Below, piece after piece: positions 50,984 through 63,320 of a stretch of DNA of 64,000 bases (position 1 is its first letter; each line of letters starts with the position of its first letter). The position numbers were made by a program, and so were the translations under genes. The stretch comes from Gonapodya sp. JEL0774. Lineage: Eukaryota > Monoblepharomycota > Monoblepharidomycetes > Monoblepharidales > Gonapodyaceae. The stretch spans positions 1 to 64,000 of the forward strand of contig JADIIX010000077.1 of the NCBI GenBank assembly GCA_027604505.1, in the 5' to 3' direction. Below the pieces are notes generated by a model, which was given only the letters and a program-made list of their open reading frames with translations, was not told where the DNA came from and made no database searches.

Positions 50984-52324
50984 ATGTCTGATACATCTCC
51001 CAAAAGTCCACCCAAATGCACATGTCCTTCACTTCTGGCTCCATTAAGGAACAGAGTGCGATCGGGCCCAGCTCCAGCAATCAAGATGTTGGACCCAGCC
51101 CCCACTCCCACAATCTCATTCACCAGTAGAACCTCACACGACTACATTTACTTTCTCTACCCTGGCTATCGAAAAAATACTTCTAAAGAATCTCCAGTCG
51201 TGGATGCCACTGTACGTCCGTTCTTTAGGAGTGGTGATTCGGTCTACGTCCACCTGAAATCGGACAAGGAAACGGGCCACGCGATCGCGCTAGAGGACGA
51301 GCAACCAGATGGACGGGTGCACGTAAGATATAGGTGCTGTGGCGTCACCCATAGAGTGAGGAGCGACAGATTGACTTATGTGAGGACAGTAATCCCGTGG
51401 GTTGGGAAAGAAGTGCTAAAAGACGTGCACAGGAGACGGGCAGAGATCTTGGGCCAGATCGATCAAAAGAATCGCACAGTGAAAGAAAGCTTGGATCATT
51501 CATCGACAGAGATCGGGCAGGTGGAGACTCCAGAATCAGTCGGAGATAGAGAGGAGACGAGATGCCAACTTAGGGATGAAGACGCTGTTCGCCAAGACTG
51601 CGACCACCATCAAAACTCATCATCCGTTGGAGCCCAGACCATGCTCTCAGAAAATTCATATAAACCTTCAGCGTTCGTTTCATCCACGACCCCTGGTCGC
51701 CCCACTATCATCATCACCGCCTCCACAGACAACTACCGCCATCTCGCGCGCTCTCATACACACCCTTTCTCCTTGAGCCTGGACCTCGGTTCATCTTTCG
51801 GTCTCTCTACCGTCCTACTCGTCCAGCACGCATATTGGGATGCACATCGGGTGGTGGGTGTGGACACCGCGGCAGAGGCTCTGAAGGGTGCCAGGAAGAG
51901 GCATAAAGGGGTAGTGTTTGAGCAAGCAGATACAGTAACCCAAGCTGGATGGACACGGGTTGTGGCGACCGCCGCAGCCTTGGTTGCATATGGCGCTCGA
52001 ACTGGTGTCTCTTCCTCAAGTTCTGAACCTGCACCCACCTCCTCCCTCTCTATATTTATTGACATTGGCGGGTCTCGCCCGCTGGCTCAGGTCGCCCCTC
52101 TTGTTTCTAAGTGTATGCGTGACCTGGGCCCCAATTTGATTGTGGTTAAATGTGAGGAGATGGCCGCCGCCGCCGAAATGAGAATCGTGAGCGAGGTGAA
52201 GAAGAGTGACGACATTTTGGACGGGTGGGCTGGGGACGGATTAGTACCTGCGGGCGGTTCATGGTTTCAAGGAGTGGTTGACGCAGCCATAGAGACAGTA
52301 ACGAACAGCATTATCTATAATTAG
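50984..52324 (+). CDS. SAM-dependent methyltransferase-like protein
   Basis: A single exon of 446 aa from the Met at 50984; an upstream in-frame Met at 50825 is less likely. The N-terminal part (about 80-190) holds a small beta-rich module (FRSGDSVYVHLKSDKETG, GRVHVRYRCCGVTHRV) that reads like a Tudor/SH3-type barrel. A disordered linker follows. The C-terminal half is a Rossmann-like fold: LDLGSSFGLSTVLLV (a motif-I variant), VVGVDTAAEALKGARK (acidic motif-II end), FEQADTV, SIFIDIGGSRP and LIVVKCEEM. This matches a class I methyltransferase core with a loosened G-loop. I do not recognise the precise family or the substrate. It is unusual in this window in having no intron. Confidence 0.65.
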   Translation: MSDTSPKSPPKCTCPSLLAPLRNRVRSGPAPAIKMLDPAPTPTISFTSRTSHDYIYFLYPGYRKNTSKESPVVDATVRPFFRSGDSVYVHLKSDKETGHAIALEDEQPDGRVHVRYRCCGVTHRVRSDRLTYVRTVIPWVGKEVLKDVHRRRAEILGQIDQKNRTVKESLDHSSTEIGQVETPESVGDREETRCQLRDEDAVRQDCDHHQNSSSVGAQTMLSENSYKPSAFVSSTTPGRPTIIITASTDNYRHLARSHTHPFSLSLDLGSSFGLSTVLLVQHAYWDAHRVVGVDTAAEALKGARKRHKGVVFEQADTVTQAGWTRVVATAAALVAYGARTGVSSSSSEPAPTSSLSIFIDIGGSRPLAQVAPLVSKCMRDLGPNLIVVKCEEMAAAAEMRIVSEVKKSDDILDGWAGDGLVPAGGSWFQGVVDAAIETVTNSIIYN

Positions 52325-53007
52325 GATCAAAAGAGCAAAACACTTGAACTCAGTGAAGTCCGCAACGGAGCGGAGGTTCTCTGGGTGGGTCACTGCCCGT
52401 TTGAGAATAGATGGGATCTTGGAACTTTCTTGTATATAATTTGGAAGTTAGTGCCAAGAAAAGTTATATGACAATAATCACAGTATCAAAATGAAACTTT
52501 CAGCTTGTCATGTCCCCAAGTAGCGGCTTGGATCCGCACCGCAGTTGTCGCCGGCACAACTCTTTTGTGAACAAGGTTGAACAATCCAGCGCGTGAGATA
52601 AGAATAGGAAGGTAAGGTACCGTAGACTAGAAAGAGGAGAAGGATACCGTTGCGTGGGGTAGGTGTATTTTCGAGATTGAACTTGTTCTACACCGGCGCC
52701 TGCACACCAACTCCCATCCGTGGCTCATTTATGTGCAGGAACCTACAACTGACAGTTATAGTTGGTCAACCGTCTCGCCTATGTACCATACCGTAACTAC
52801 ATGTGATGACTCGATAAGGCTTGTGCTAACTAAAACACGAATTCGCACTCAATCTGCTCCCAAAAGATGGAGCAAAGTCTGAAGAAGTGTGTCTATTTTG
52901 CCCGACAAGATCAGCAGTGAACAGTTTATTCGGCAGTCGGGTGTATACAACGTCAGCAGAAAAATTGCTCGATTCCCTGTGGATATCCATCAACAATCCA
53001 ATCCCCA
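52325..53007. other. intergenic, convergent
   Basis: It lies between the stop codons of the methyltransferase-like gene and the Acinus homologue. No exon is seen. Confidence 0.45.
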
Positions 53008-56000
53008 TTACCTTCTTCGTGTGTCTCGGTCACTCTTCTTACTGTCCCCAATGCGCGAATCGTCCCGATCACGTTCCCGATCTCGGTCCCCGTTACCTGC
53101 CTTTTTCCTAGGCGGACTCCTGCTTACCGATCTGGACGGGGATCTGACCTTACGCTTTCCATCACTATTCTCCGCCTTACCTTCATCAACTTTTAACTTC
53201 TTGCCACGCGGTGGGCTTCTCGACCGAGACCTATTGGAAGGACTGGGAGACCTAGAGGGCCGGCGCTTGGCCTTGCGAGGCTGTGGGGACCGGGAACGAG
53301 ATCCTGATGGAGAACGACCCCCACGAGCACCACCGCGTGGTGGAGACACGGTTCTACCAGGTTGTCGGCCTGGTGCTTGCGGGCCTGGTGGGCGGCGCCC
53401 AGAACCGATGAACCGATCAATGTTCTGTAGTTGATGCGGGGAGGTGTTAAATTGGACGTATATATAGAAAGGAAAACCAATCGCCTTGCCCATATATCCC
53501 CCACATACCTTTTCTCTGGCCTCCCTTTCCATATTTTTCCTCATTCTCTCTTTCTCCATCTCCTCCCGTTCTCTGGCTATGGCTGCTTCTCGCGCCGCCT
53601 TCTCTCTCTGTCTGGCTTCATACTCCTTCTGCCTGATTTCCTTCTGCTCCACGGTCCACTCTTTTGTTCGTGGACTGCCCAAGTCATCGGTCACATCTGG
53701 ATTCCAGTTAGATTTCTCACGTTCCTTTACTTCCTCGTCACTTATAGGTAGCCAGTAGATGGCCGGTTCTGCTTTGGTCTTTCGAAACAAGCGGTCCAGT
53801 GCCGGCTGTGGTGGTGGTGCCAAATCCGGGAATGGTGACAAGAGTGGCCGCACTGGCTCCGATACAACAGCTTTATGGATCTGATCGCGAAGTACCTTGC
53901 CCATACCGACAATCCCAAACACCCTTTGAGGTCCTGCGGCGCCACGCCCCCGGATTTGAATGGGGTGGTTCGACTGGGCACCCTCAAGCCCTCGATTTTG
54001 ATCATCCAGAGCGACGACTTCGGCACCGGGGGGTTCGTTGGCAGGCACTCCCGCTGGTCGGAATCCTTGCTTCGCTTCAGTTTCAGTTGGCGTGATGGAA
54101 CCACTGACGGCGGGTGGCACCGAATCTGATCCCGAAGCCATAGTAGGAACCTGAGCACTCGCGGTCTGCCTTCCACCAAGTACGGCGGCCCTGCCCGCAA
54201 TCCCAATACCCCCGGCACCAACCACGTTTCTGCCTGTCGGTCCGGCCACCGGTGCTGCTCTTGCCACGAACGGCGCAGGCTTCTTCTCTTTACCAGCGTC
54301 CTGCGAGATGTTTGAAACACACTCGGCGGCTGATATGGTCGTGGCAGTAAGCACCTTGTTGTCGGTTCGGTCAGTGGGGAACTTGAATCCTTCTAGTGCG
54401 ACGGCGGCGACAGCAGCGGAAGCTGGGGAGGCGTACTGGAGATGAAACACAGAGGAGAGATGGGGATGATGTGAGAACTGGTAAACTACCGGGAGGGTGG
54501 GGTGGCTACCTAGATATTCCTTCTGCAATATTCCTTCCGCCATTTCGTCCCCCATTGCGCCTACCCCCACCCCCCTTCGACTCTAACCACCCTCAATGCT
54601 CACCGTGACATAGCAATGTGTCTTAATTCCGTTCATCCAAAATCGTGTCACCTGCCCGTATCCGGCGAGCAACTGCTGCACTGCAGGCAACTGCAGCGGT
54701 CTCACAAAACCGCGCACCACAACTGAATTGAGCGTATCATCGTCAAAGGGTACAGTTGGAGGTGATTTGGGAGCTTCGTAGGTAGTTGTATCGGCATGGG
54801 TTTGATAGGGGGACGTGATTGACGGAGGGTCTGAAGAAATAGGTGCCGGCAGTCGTGGTGTTTCCGAGACTGTGGAGTGAGAAGCGACGGTGGACGAGGC
54901 TAAAGCAGTGGCCGATGTGGGTGAAGGCAATGCAGAGGCAGCGTGGCGGGTGACAGGGGGTGCTTGCGCCCCGCCACCCATGCTTGCGCGCCCACGGATT
55001 GTAATACTCGGTTTCACAGTGGCAGTGGTCGCGGTGGATGCGGAAGCGGATGGGGGGGGTATGCGCCCGTTGGGTTCCGGGGAAACTTCCACCACAGGCA
55101 CCACGCTGACACTCTGCACCACAGCAGGGACAGGCGAGTGCATGGTCAAGAGAGAAGCGTTGCCGGTCGTGGCGCTACCTGGGATGCCATCTTCGATCTC
55201 TTCTCCAATGACTGATGGAGCAGCTGTGGTCATGGAGCCGGCGGTCGCACGGGCAGATAGGTTGGATACCGAAGCAGGGTAGTGAGAAGAAGTTGCGGTG
55301 GAGGTCGCAGGGGAAACAGGCTCAGTGGGCGGGGCGGATGGGACGGAGGAGGATGTGACGCGGCGACCGCTGTTGGGAGTTTTGGGGTGGCGGGACGTGT
55401 CAACTTCGAACTCCATGTCGCCGGTATCGGAGGAAGCAGCGATAGAGCTTTCAGCTCCGACGCGTAATGAGAGTTCCGGGTGAGGGGTGGGAGGCTCTGC
55501 AATGACGGGGGAGGGCGGCCCGGGCGCAGGAGAGGAAGGGAAGTGGAGTGGGGCCGAAGGTGTGGTTGGGGTGGGGGCAGTTGATGGTGGCAGTTTTGCA
55601 GAGGCAGAGTGGCGCGATGAACTAGTGGGTTGAGTCGGTAGGGAAGCTTGGGCACTGTCCTCTTCTGCCTCCGCAGGGGCATCTGATTCATCTTGGAGCT
55701 GTGACTGCCGCTGCCCACCCTGGGTCGTGGTGGCAGGCTCACCAGTATCCGCAGTGACTGGAGATACGATGGTAGGAGTCGTGGGTGATACTAATGCCGA
55801 GCCGGGGGATTCGTCGTTGACTTCCATTCCAGATTTTGAGGATTTGCTTCCTGCCCGACGTAGACTACCGGTTCGACGGGGGGCCTCCTCCAGTACGACT
55901 TCGAGTGATTTGGGACGATCTCTGGGAATACGCCCGCTACTTCGGCGTCCATTCGCCGATACAGTGCCACTGCCGCTCCGACTGCCGGTGCTGCTCGGTG

Positions 56001-56253
56001 TTTCCCTTCCACCTTTGTCCTTCCCCTTTGCCGATACAACCGGCACGGGCTCTTCAACCCCAGTCTCTTCCTGAGCCTTCTGTTCAATGTTCTTCTTGTC
56101 CTCGGCAACCTCCTCCATGTTCTTTTCAGCCTCCTCGAGCCGAATCACCAAATCCTTCTTAAGACCGCTGGTGGAGAGGCCCAAAGCGCTCAACTTCTGG
56201 CGCAAAACGGCGACCGTCATCGACGCATAATTGGTCATTTTTAGTTGTGCCAA
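53008..56253 (-). CDS. ACIN1: Acinus homologue (SAP-RRM-RSB-RS protein of ASAP/PSAP complexes)
   Basis: Three exons (56253-54604, 54435-53509, 53424-53008), all phase 0, give 997 aa. The N-terminal SAP domain (about 8-45) reads LRQKLSALGLSTSGLKKDLV. A long Ser/Thr/Pro-rich region follows. The RRM (about 508-580) begins VVVRGFVRPLQLPAVQQLL and crosses the first intron. The RNPS1-SAP18-binding motif sits at about 763-782 (LDRLFRKTKAEPAIYWLP), close to the animal motif. A charged helix rich in EKERMRKN and a C-terminal RS domain (RSRSPQPRKAKRRPSRSPS) complete it. The product is nuclear; with RNPS1 and SAP18 it forms the ASAP/PSAP complexes that attach to the exon junction complex and influence splicing. 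An alternative start at Met6 is possible. Confidence 0.9.
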
Positions 56254-56834
56254 TCTCTCTTGAGTGGTGCGCTCTCGTAAAATGGGAGCGCTGCGTTTGA
56301 AACCGCGGTGCTACTACATACAAAGTGCGGTTACGGGTTCTTGTACTTGGATTCGTGAGCAGCACTCACGTGACCTGGACTGGAGTCCACTGCGCTGACG
56401 AGTTCACGCAATCTTCGCTCCGCCTTGGCTGAATTGTCAACCGTGTCGATTCGGCTTCCTCCACCTTCCCGCTGCGCGCCACTTTCTTTGTGTGCAGATA
56501 CCAGGTACAAAACTATATTTGGCTGAGAGTTCTTACGGAAAACTCGAAAGAGGAATATCGCAGGACTAGTGACAAGAGAAAGAGAGTCCAAGATGGTGTT
56601 GCATAGCCGCGCTATCGGAGAACAAGATTCAAACCAGATAACTGGTCACGAGTGCAAAGGATATGTTTGTCTTCTTCGCGTTTGTACAGACTAGCAAGTG
56701 AACAGAAAGTATGGTTTGCTTTATTGCAAACTTTGGGGGATGTTTGTGACGGGTGTTCGTGAACCCTTTCTGGGCACTATGATATAGTATAAAATCGGCC
56801 CGCTTTCTCCGTCGATCAAATTTCGAAATTAATC
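56254..56834. promoter_or_regulatory. divergent promoter region, Acinus / TauD-like dioxygenase
   Basis: No coding exon is supported. A TATAAAA element at 56788-56794 lies 41 bp upstream of the dioxygenase ATG and is the clearest core-promoter candidate in the window. Confidence 0.5.
56788..56794 (+). promoter_or_regulatory. TATA box of the TauD-like gene
   Basis: TATAAAA lies 41 bp before the start codon, embedded in an AT-rich patch. Spacing implies a very short 5' leader. Confidence 0.45.
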
Positions 56835-58343
56835 ATGCCAGTCGCCGTGTCGCTCGAATCCAATCGCAAGGAGTATGGTCTCACAGTAGGAACCCGGCTC
56901 GGGCCCGATCCTCCTCTGAAAACTGTCCTGCAAACTGTCACCACAGCAGCAGGTCTCCACACGATAGCTTCCTTTGTGGAGCCACTCCCTCCCTCTGTAG
57001 ATTCCAGCTTTGCTTGGCGAGGAAACGGTGCTGATGGATTGGAAGCGCGCAGCGAATTATGGACACGTACGGTGACGAACGCGGAAATCGAAGAAGTTGA
57101 GGCAGCAGCGGAAAGGTTTGCGGCGTCAGGCAAGAAGCTCGTGGATTTGACCAAGGAAGACTTCCCGATACCAAGTAAGAGCGCTTTGGGTTCAGTGGGG
57201 AGCTCTGAGCAATTCTGTTCTCATCACATATGTTCGTTCAAACCAGAGCTGTCGAACGCTATTAAAGATATTACACGCACAGTCAACGATGAACTCGGAT
57301 TCTTTCTCCTGAAAGGATTTCCTGTAAAATCTTGGACGCGTGAGCAATCGGCTATCATCTTTATCGGCATCGGAGCCCACATTGGTGATCTCGTCCCACA
57401 GAACAAAAAAGGTCACATTCTCGGCGTATGTATGGCTCACTCCCCTCTCGATTGTGCCCGGAACAAAAACATATCTCATGTTTTCTGTAAAGCACGTCAA
57501 AGATTTGAAGGTGGACCCGAATGCCCCAGCCACCAGGCGGTACATGACAAACGCACGGCAAGGCTTCCACACCGATGAATGTGATATTGTGTCCTTGCTT
57601 TGTGTCGAGACGGTGCGTATCTTCGAGAATCTCGGCTCTGCTTGGGCACTTTTTGATCCCCTGTCCAGGCACCAGAAGGCGGCGAGTCAATGGTAGCGAG
57701 CTCCACCACAGTGTACAATGAACTTCAGAAAAGATATGCTGAACTCGTGCCTGTTCTATTCGCTCCTTGGTACTGGGACCGTAAGGTTTGTTGCCACATC
57801 TCCCAGCCCCATAAATGAACACGAATTGCTTATGTTAGCTTTCCCGTAGAACGAGGAAAACTCGGAACAAACGCCCTTCTTTGTCGCTCCAGTCTACACG
57901 TGGCATGCACAACGTCTCTTATCTTTCTTTGTTCCTTATTTTGCCACGACCACGTCGCGGCACGAAGGTGTACCACCATTATCGGAGGAACAGAAAATGG
58001 CAATGCAGAGGCTCGAAGAAATCTGCGAGGAGGTGGCTTTAAGAATGAGACTGGAGCCTGGTGATATTCAGGTGGAGTTTTTCGGTTTGATACGGGGAAG
58101 CGTTGATGATACTGATGTGCGTGTCACCTCTGTGCAATGTCCCAGTTTGTCAACAATCACCCCATTTTCCACGACCGCCTTGCCTGGCGTGACTCTCCCA
58201 CTCAAGTTCGCCACCTTTTCCGTCTCTGGATCTCTACTGGAGGTCACGGTGGGTGGGATCTGCCCCACTATGGCCAACAACAGCGAATGGGTTTTATGGG
58301 GGTTGAGCGGAGCCTGCCGCTTGAAGCGGAGATCGGCCAATAG
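56835..58343 (+). CDS. TauD/TfdA-like Fe(II)/2-oxoglutarate-dependent dioxygenase
   Basis: Six exons (56835-57174, 57247-57425, 57493-57612, 57669-57785, 57850-58071, 58146-58343) give 391 aa. The double-stranded beta-helix oxygenase is identified by the iron triad H199 and D201 (GFHTDECD) with distal H335 (HPIFHDR), and by the 2-oxoglutarate-binding R352 in HLFRLW. ELGFFLLKGFPV and GAHIGDLVPQNKKG are typical of the clavaminate-synthase-like clade. Fungal relatives oxidise small carboxylates or betaine-like compounds; the substrate cannot be read from sequence. Skipping any of the introns breaks the frame. No targeting signal. Confidence 0.9.
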
Positions 58344-58542
58344 AATTTTGTAACACAAGCTATTGTTAAGTTATGCAAATTATACATATTAGAGAAGGGA
58401 GCTACCTGGGATACAGATATTTCCGCATGGCATGTATGACAAACAATTTCCGCCGGGCATGGTAGTATGAGCCATTGGGAGACTCCACACCCAAATTTGT
58501 TTCCGCTTTTGAAACTGTATACACCCACATTAAATCTCGAAG

Positions 58543-59438
58543 ATGGCACCGACTGCGCCTCTCAACATCGTCAGCATCCTCGGCTCTATTCGTCCGAATC
58601 GCGTGGGGATCTCTGTTGCAAATTACGTTAACAAGATCGTAGTTGAGCGCGGTGACTAGCACAAGATTTCAGAATTTGTTTGAAGCATATGACAACTCAC
58701 GATTTTGATTTCTCCTTTTGGCCAAACCATCTCGCCGGATCCCATTACGGAATCTTTCAAAAGGACATTCTCTCACCTTCGTGGACCCCGCGGAACCACA
58801 CTATGAGCTTCCACTTCTCAAAAAAAGATTCATTGACTATAAAGATGGCGAGGAAGGTACGCTGATTTTATTGTACGCAGAGCATATTTGATGTCGACTC
58901 TCATACCGAGTCTCCCTGCAGTCCCGGAGAATCTGAAACGTTTGCAGGCCATATTTCACGCAGCAGATGCGTTTATTCTCATTTCCCCAGAGTACAATGC
59001 CAACACATCGCCAGTTTTGGCGAACATCCTGGATCATTTTAACAATGAGTGAGTGAACGCAAATGAATTATTGTATCCAAGACGACCTGAACCTGCACCG
59101 TTGCAATGTGAAATAGATACAAACGCAAAGTCACAGCCATTTGCAACTACTCCGTGTCTTTTGCTGCCGGTCGGCTTGGAGGTAAGTCTGCGTTCACTAC
59201 AGAGTGAACCGAGTTGATCAGTGAATTTGACTCAAAAGGAAATAACCTCCGCGCAATGAGTGCAATGCTGGAGATGATCACAGTCCCAATGGCCCATTCT
59301 TGGCCAAATGTGGGATCCAACACGTTCGATGAGAACGGTGTCCCCAGAGATGCTGGTTGGATCTCCCGAACGGAGAAGTTCGTATCAGAAGTAGAGCTCT
59401 ATGGAAGTCTAATGAAGAGTGCCCGGACTGGACATTAG
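58543..59438 (+). CDS. NAD(P)H-dependent FMN reductase / quinone reductase (flavodoxin-like)
   Basis: Five exons (58543-58651, 58764-58856, 58922-59048, 59117-59181, 59239-59438) give 197 aa. The flavodoxin-like FMN-reductase family is shown by ILGSIRPNRVG (FMN phosphate loop, about 13-23), VDPAEPHYELPLL, the strongly conserved ISPEYNANTSPVLANILDH and a YSVSFAAGRLGG flavin loop. It resembles the yeast Lot6-type quinone reductase and should carry out two-electron reduction of quinones or free flavins in the cytosol. It sits in a head-to-tail run with the dioxygenase and amidase, with 200-bp and 226-bp spacers; no functional coupling is evident. Confidence 0.92.
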
Positions 59439-59664
59439 GGGATTTGCCCCATCCCCATCGCCTATGAACGACGGTTGACAACACATGTCAACCGAGTCTC
59501 AAAATATATGGAAAACTCGGGCGAGCTGGAGATGTGAAATCTCATTATACTGGTCGGTAGGCCCCACAACATGATGTATGTATAGCGTTGCTACCATAAC
59601 AGAATAGTCATACTTCTTCGTCACGCCGCGGTGTTGGGGTAGCCGGCTGGCCTTGCCTAAAACG

Positions 59665-62107
59665 ATGATCACCAAACCTAGCAGAATGGATCCTACGGCA
59701 ATTGAAAAGAAACCCCTGACCTCAGATGAATCTGTCCCGTACACTCTGCGGCATCTTCAGGCTCCGACAGCAAGCGGGTACACACTGCGAGCTCTGGTGT
59801 TTCTGATGGAATACTTTGGGAAGCAGTCTGGACTGGCATCATTCCTCACTGAACCCACCGGATTGTTCAGCTTGAGAGGACGAAGTTTTCCTTATCCTCC
59901 CACTCACTTACCTGTGGTGAAAGACTATCCCAAATCTCTGCACGTTGCACCATATAGCATGGTCATTTCCAAGGACCCTGTTGGGTCGGAGCTTCCTTCA
60001 AAAGCACTACTTTCGTCACTCTCTCGCTACACTACGCCAACCATAGTGGTGGATGGAGGAAGGAGGCTCTCTTCTGGAAGCTTCGCCTTCCAATCTGCAC
60101 GTGATTATTACGAAGCGTATTTCACAAAGCGGACGGATCCAGTCAAGGTCAGAATTGCATCAAACTCATAAGGAAAGCTGCACTGTTGCTGAACCTCCTC
60201 ATTTCAGGTCGCTGAGCGTCTCATCGCCCATATTTCGGCCTCGAACGCAAACTATCCACCGCTAAACTCCATCACGCAGCATAATCCGACTTTGATTCTC
60301 ACGCAAGCACAGGCTAGTTCCAAAAGGTGGGCGGAAGGCAAGCCACTTAGTGTGCTCGATGGCGTTCCTGTGGCGAGCAAAGAAGAGTCAGACGTGGAAG
60401 GGTGAGCACCACAATAGTACTCTTCACATCTCACTGTGTCTTATCTGCATTGGTGATACTAAAACTTATTTATATAGATACGAAACTCGAGTGGGCACGT
60501 CATTTTATGGCCGTGGAGAGCTGGCAATCGCGCATAACGCAGCGCTCGCGCGGCTGGCTGCAGCTGGTGCCATCGTTTTGGGGACAACAAACATGCATGA
60601 AATCGGTACGCTCGTGGCTGATCAAGCATATTCTTGTTGGTTGACAAGTTAGCTTGCACCGGTTTCAGGCTTTGACGTCAGCAACATCAATCCGAATTCC
60701 GGAACTGCGCGAAATCCCTACAATGTTCTTCACGTTACCGGGGGGAGCTCGGGCGGGTCTGCTTCGAGCGTTGCAAGTGGTTTGGCCGTAATCTCCGTGG
60801 GTGCAGGTATGTTCAGTTTCGAGAACACATGCAAACCGCATACACTTCCGTGACCAAAGTCGCGTATGTAGATGGTGGGGGATCACTCCGTATTCCTGCT
60901 TCTCACTGTGGTATCTACACCATCAAACCGTCCCATTCTCGAGTCCCCGCTGTGGGCTGGGTGCCCTTGGATGCCACCACTGCCCACGTAGGTCCCATGG
61001 CCGCCACCGCAACCGACCTGCTTTTGGGATATTCTTGTATGGCGGGGCCACACCCTGGTGACCAAGCGAGTCAAGGACTTCCAGATGTGCGGCTACCAAC
61101 ACCAGAAGCGTGGGCAAAAGCGGCTGATCCGGACAAGGGAATCCTTAAAGGTCTGCGTGTGGGAATTTTTTGGAAGTACTTCCGAGACGGCGATGTAGAG
61201 TATGTGAATAATGCCGAGCGTATGGTCATGGAAATGACAAAGAGGGGTGCGGAACTGGTTGAGATTGGAATTCCAGAGTTAGAGGATTTCCGGGTCGCGC
61301 ATTTGTTGGCGATTGGTGCCGAGATCACACAGGAGGCAGCGGCGATGATTGCGAGGACCAAGGAGAAAGAGGTAAGACACGATGGGCGCCGTAAAACTTG
61401 TCACTGACCGTTGCGATCGGTTTGCTCACAGCCAAACAGTACGCCATCATTCTCCCTGCCGAATCGTCTCACTCTAGCCATCCAAAACGCCTGCATGACC
61501 TCATCCGACTATGTTACCTCACTTCGCGTTCGCACGCAATGCATTCAACGCATGAAGGAGATTTTCGACAAGTGTGATGTCTTTGTGCTGCCCACAACTG
61601 CAGATGTTGCGCCAGGGGTGCCCGAGGACGGTGCTGGGGAGAAAGGCAGTACTGGTGTGAGCGATATGACCGTGAGCGGGGCGCACATGAGGTTTGTTTG
61701 TGAGTTATCTTCGGAATGCGTTGTGTTGTCCAAATTGGTTTTCAAGTTTGTTAATGGCCATTGTTGTTCTATGCTTTATCCTACCAGTTCTAGGTAACCT
61801 CTCGGGGATCCCAGTCATCTCCGTCCCTACGGGCTACCACCCGCCAAACCCCCCGGGCAAGTCTAACCTTCCAACAGGCTTGCAAGTTCATGCTCCGTGG
61901 TTCAGGGAAGATTTGCTCTTGCTAGTCGCCAAGGCATGCGAAGCAATTTTAGAAGATGGGTCCATGATGATGGAGGTTGGAAAGGCAGACTACGGGACGG
62001 AGAGAGAGGGAGGTGCTCATGGGGTGATGGAGAAGAAGGTGGAGAAGGTGGAAGGAGGCAGGGTAGTCAGGCGGAAACCTGATGTGTGGTTTGATGTGCT
62101 GGCGTGA
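59665..62107 (+). CDS. amidase-signature family hydrolase (FAAH/glutamyl-amidase-like)
   Basis: Seven exons (59665-60147, 60208-60401, 60478-60605, 60669-60806, 60872-61371, 61432-61699, 61794-62107) give 674 aa. The Ser-cisSer-Lys triad is intact: K219 in GVPVASKEE, the cis-Ser in GGSSGGSA (about 293-300) and the nucleophile S319 in GADGGGSLRIP. Before the catalytic domain lies an unusually long N-terminal part (about 1-160). An alternative translation start a few codons downstream (59686) exists. It hydrolyses a carboxylic amide; family members act on fatty amides, peptides or ureido compounds, and the substrate is unknown. The exon 6 donor lies after GTTT at 61699; using the nearer GT would break the frame. 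Confidence 0.9.
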
Positions 62108-62329
62108 TCCTCGCGTGACTTATATAATACTTTTTGCAACGATTTTGACAATAGCGATATCATATCTTCAAAACTCGCAATCAAGGCCCTGGTGATGAAT
62201 GAGAATACATTTATTGTTTGCATATTGCAGTACGTTGCATTACGAATGTTTACGTTTGGAGCGGGACGGGCAGAATCGGAGTAAATTAGGTACCACATCT
62301 CCGCAACTGTTACGAATTAGCGATTCACA

Positions 62330-63173
62330 ATGCTTACCGCCAAGATCGCTCTCTCTAGAGCTACATCTGCACGTTCCATCTCCCCTTCGCTTGCGGTGCT
62401 CCCCTGTGTCAACCTGAGCGCATGTCTGCGTCGTTACGATGCGCCCCGGGTAGTTGTTCGCACCACTTCTCAAGGGACGTACGCCAACGATGTAGTAGTG
62501 AGAAACAAGCACAATCTGATAGCAGATGAACCGGTGGACGTTGGGGGCCAGGAGTAAGTTGAGGTCAGTAATGCGATCCGACAAGGAAAGTGGTCTTACC
62601 AATCGGATTCAATTTCATGCTTCGCTTTTCGAAAAGCATTGGACCAAATCCTTACGATCTATTGCTGTCTTCGTTGGGGGCGTGCACGAACATGTGAGAG
62701 AATGGCGATACCGACGAACAATGCACATACTGTTCGATTGATTCGACTGAGGCACGACCACAAACGCCCTCTTTTGCGCTTCCTCGAATCAGCACCATCA
62801 CAATGTATGCTCGACGCAAGAAAATCCCCCTCTCCGGTGTCACCACCTCCCTGAGCCATTCCAAAGTGTACCGCGCCGACTGCGAGGCTTCGCACCAAGA
62901 TCCCCCTCCCGCAATACGGGTCAAAATTGATCGAATTGTGAGAGAGATAAAGCTCGAGGGCGAACTATCCGAGGAACAGAAGCAGGTGAGAATTCTTTAA
63001 TGGAGGGTCAGGGTGGGGTACACATCCCCGACTCTGGTGTCTCCATTGCTCTAAGGATGAATGACATCACCAACCGAATGTTGATCTAGGTCCTGATGAA
63101 AATCGCTGAAAAGTGCCCAGTATCAGAGACATTGAAACGCGAAAATGAGATCATCGGGAAGCTTGTCAATTAG
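62330..63173 (+). CDS. OsmC/Ohr-family peroxiredoxin-like protein, probably mitochondrial
   Basis: Four exons (62330-62553, 62637-62693, 62793-62985, 63090-63173) give 185 aa. The first 35-40 residues are Arg/Ser/Ala-rich without acids (MLTAKIALSRATSARSISPS), fitting a mitochondrial presequence. The OsmC fold follows: YANDVVVRNKHNLIADEPVDVGG, GPNPYDLLLSSLGACTN with the peroxidatic C91, and AEKCPVSETL with the resolving C167. Both redox cysteines are at canonical spacing. It should reduce organic hydroperoxides using a dithiol donor. Confidence 0.9.
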
Positions 63174-63320
63174 ACAGTCACTCACCACAGGTGGTAAATC
63201 TTGTACATATTTGAAATGAATAATTTCTCCACTTGTGTACATAGGACCTGACAGTTGGTTAGAGTTTACTGCTGCAATGGCAGACCAACCTCGCTCCACA
63301 TCTCATTCCATTGTGAAAAC

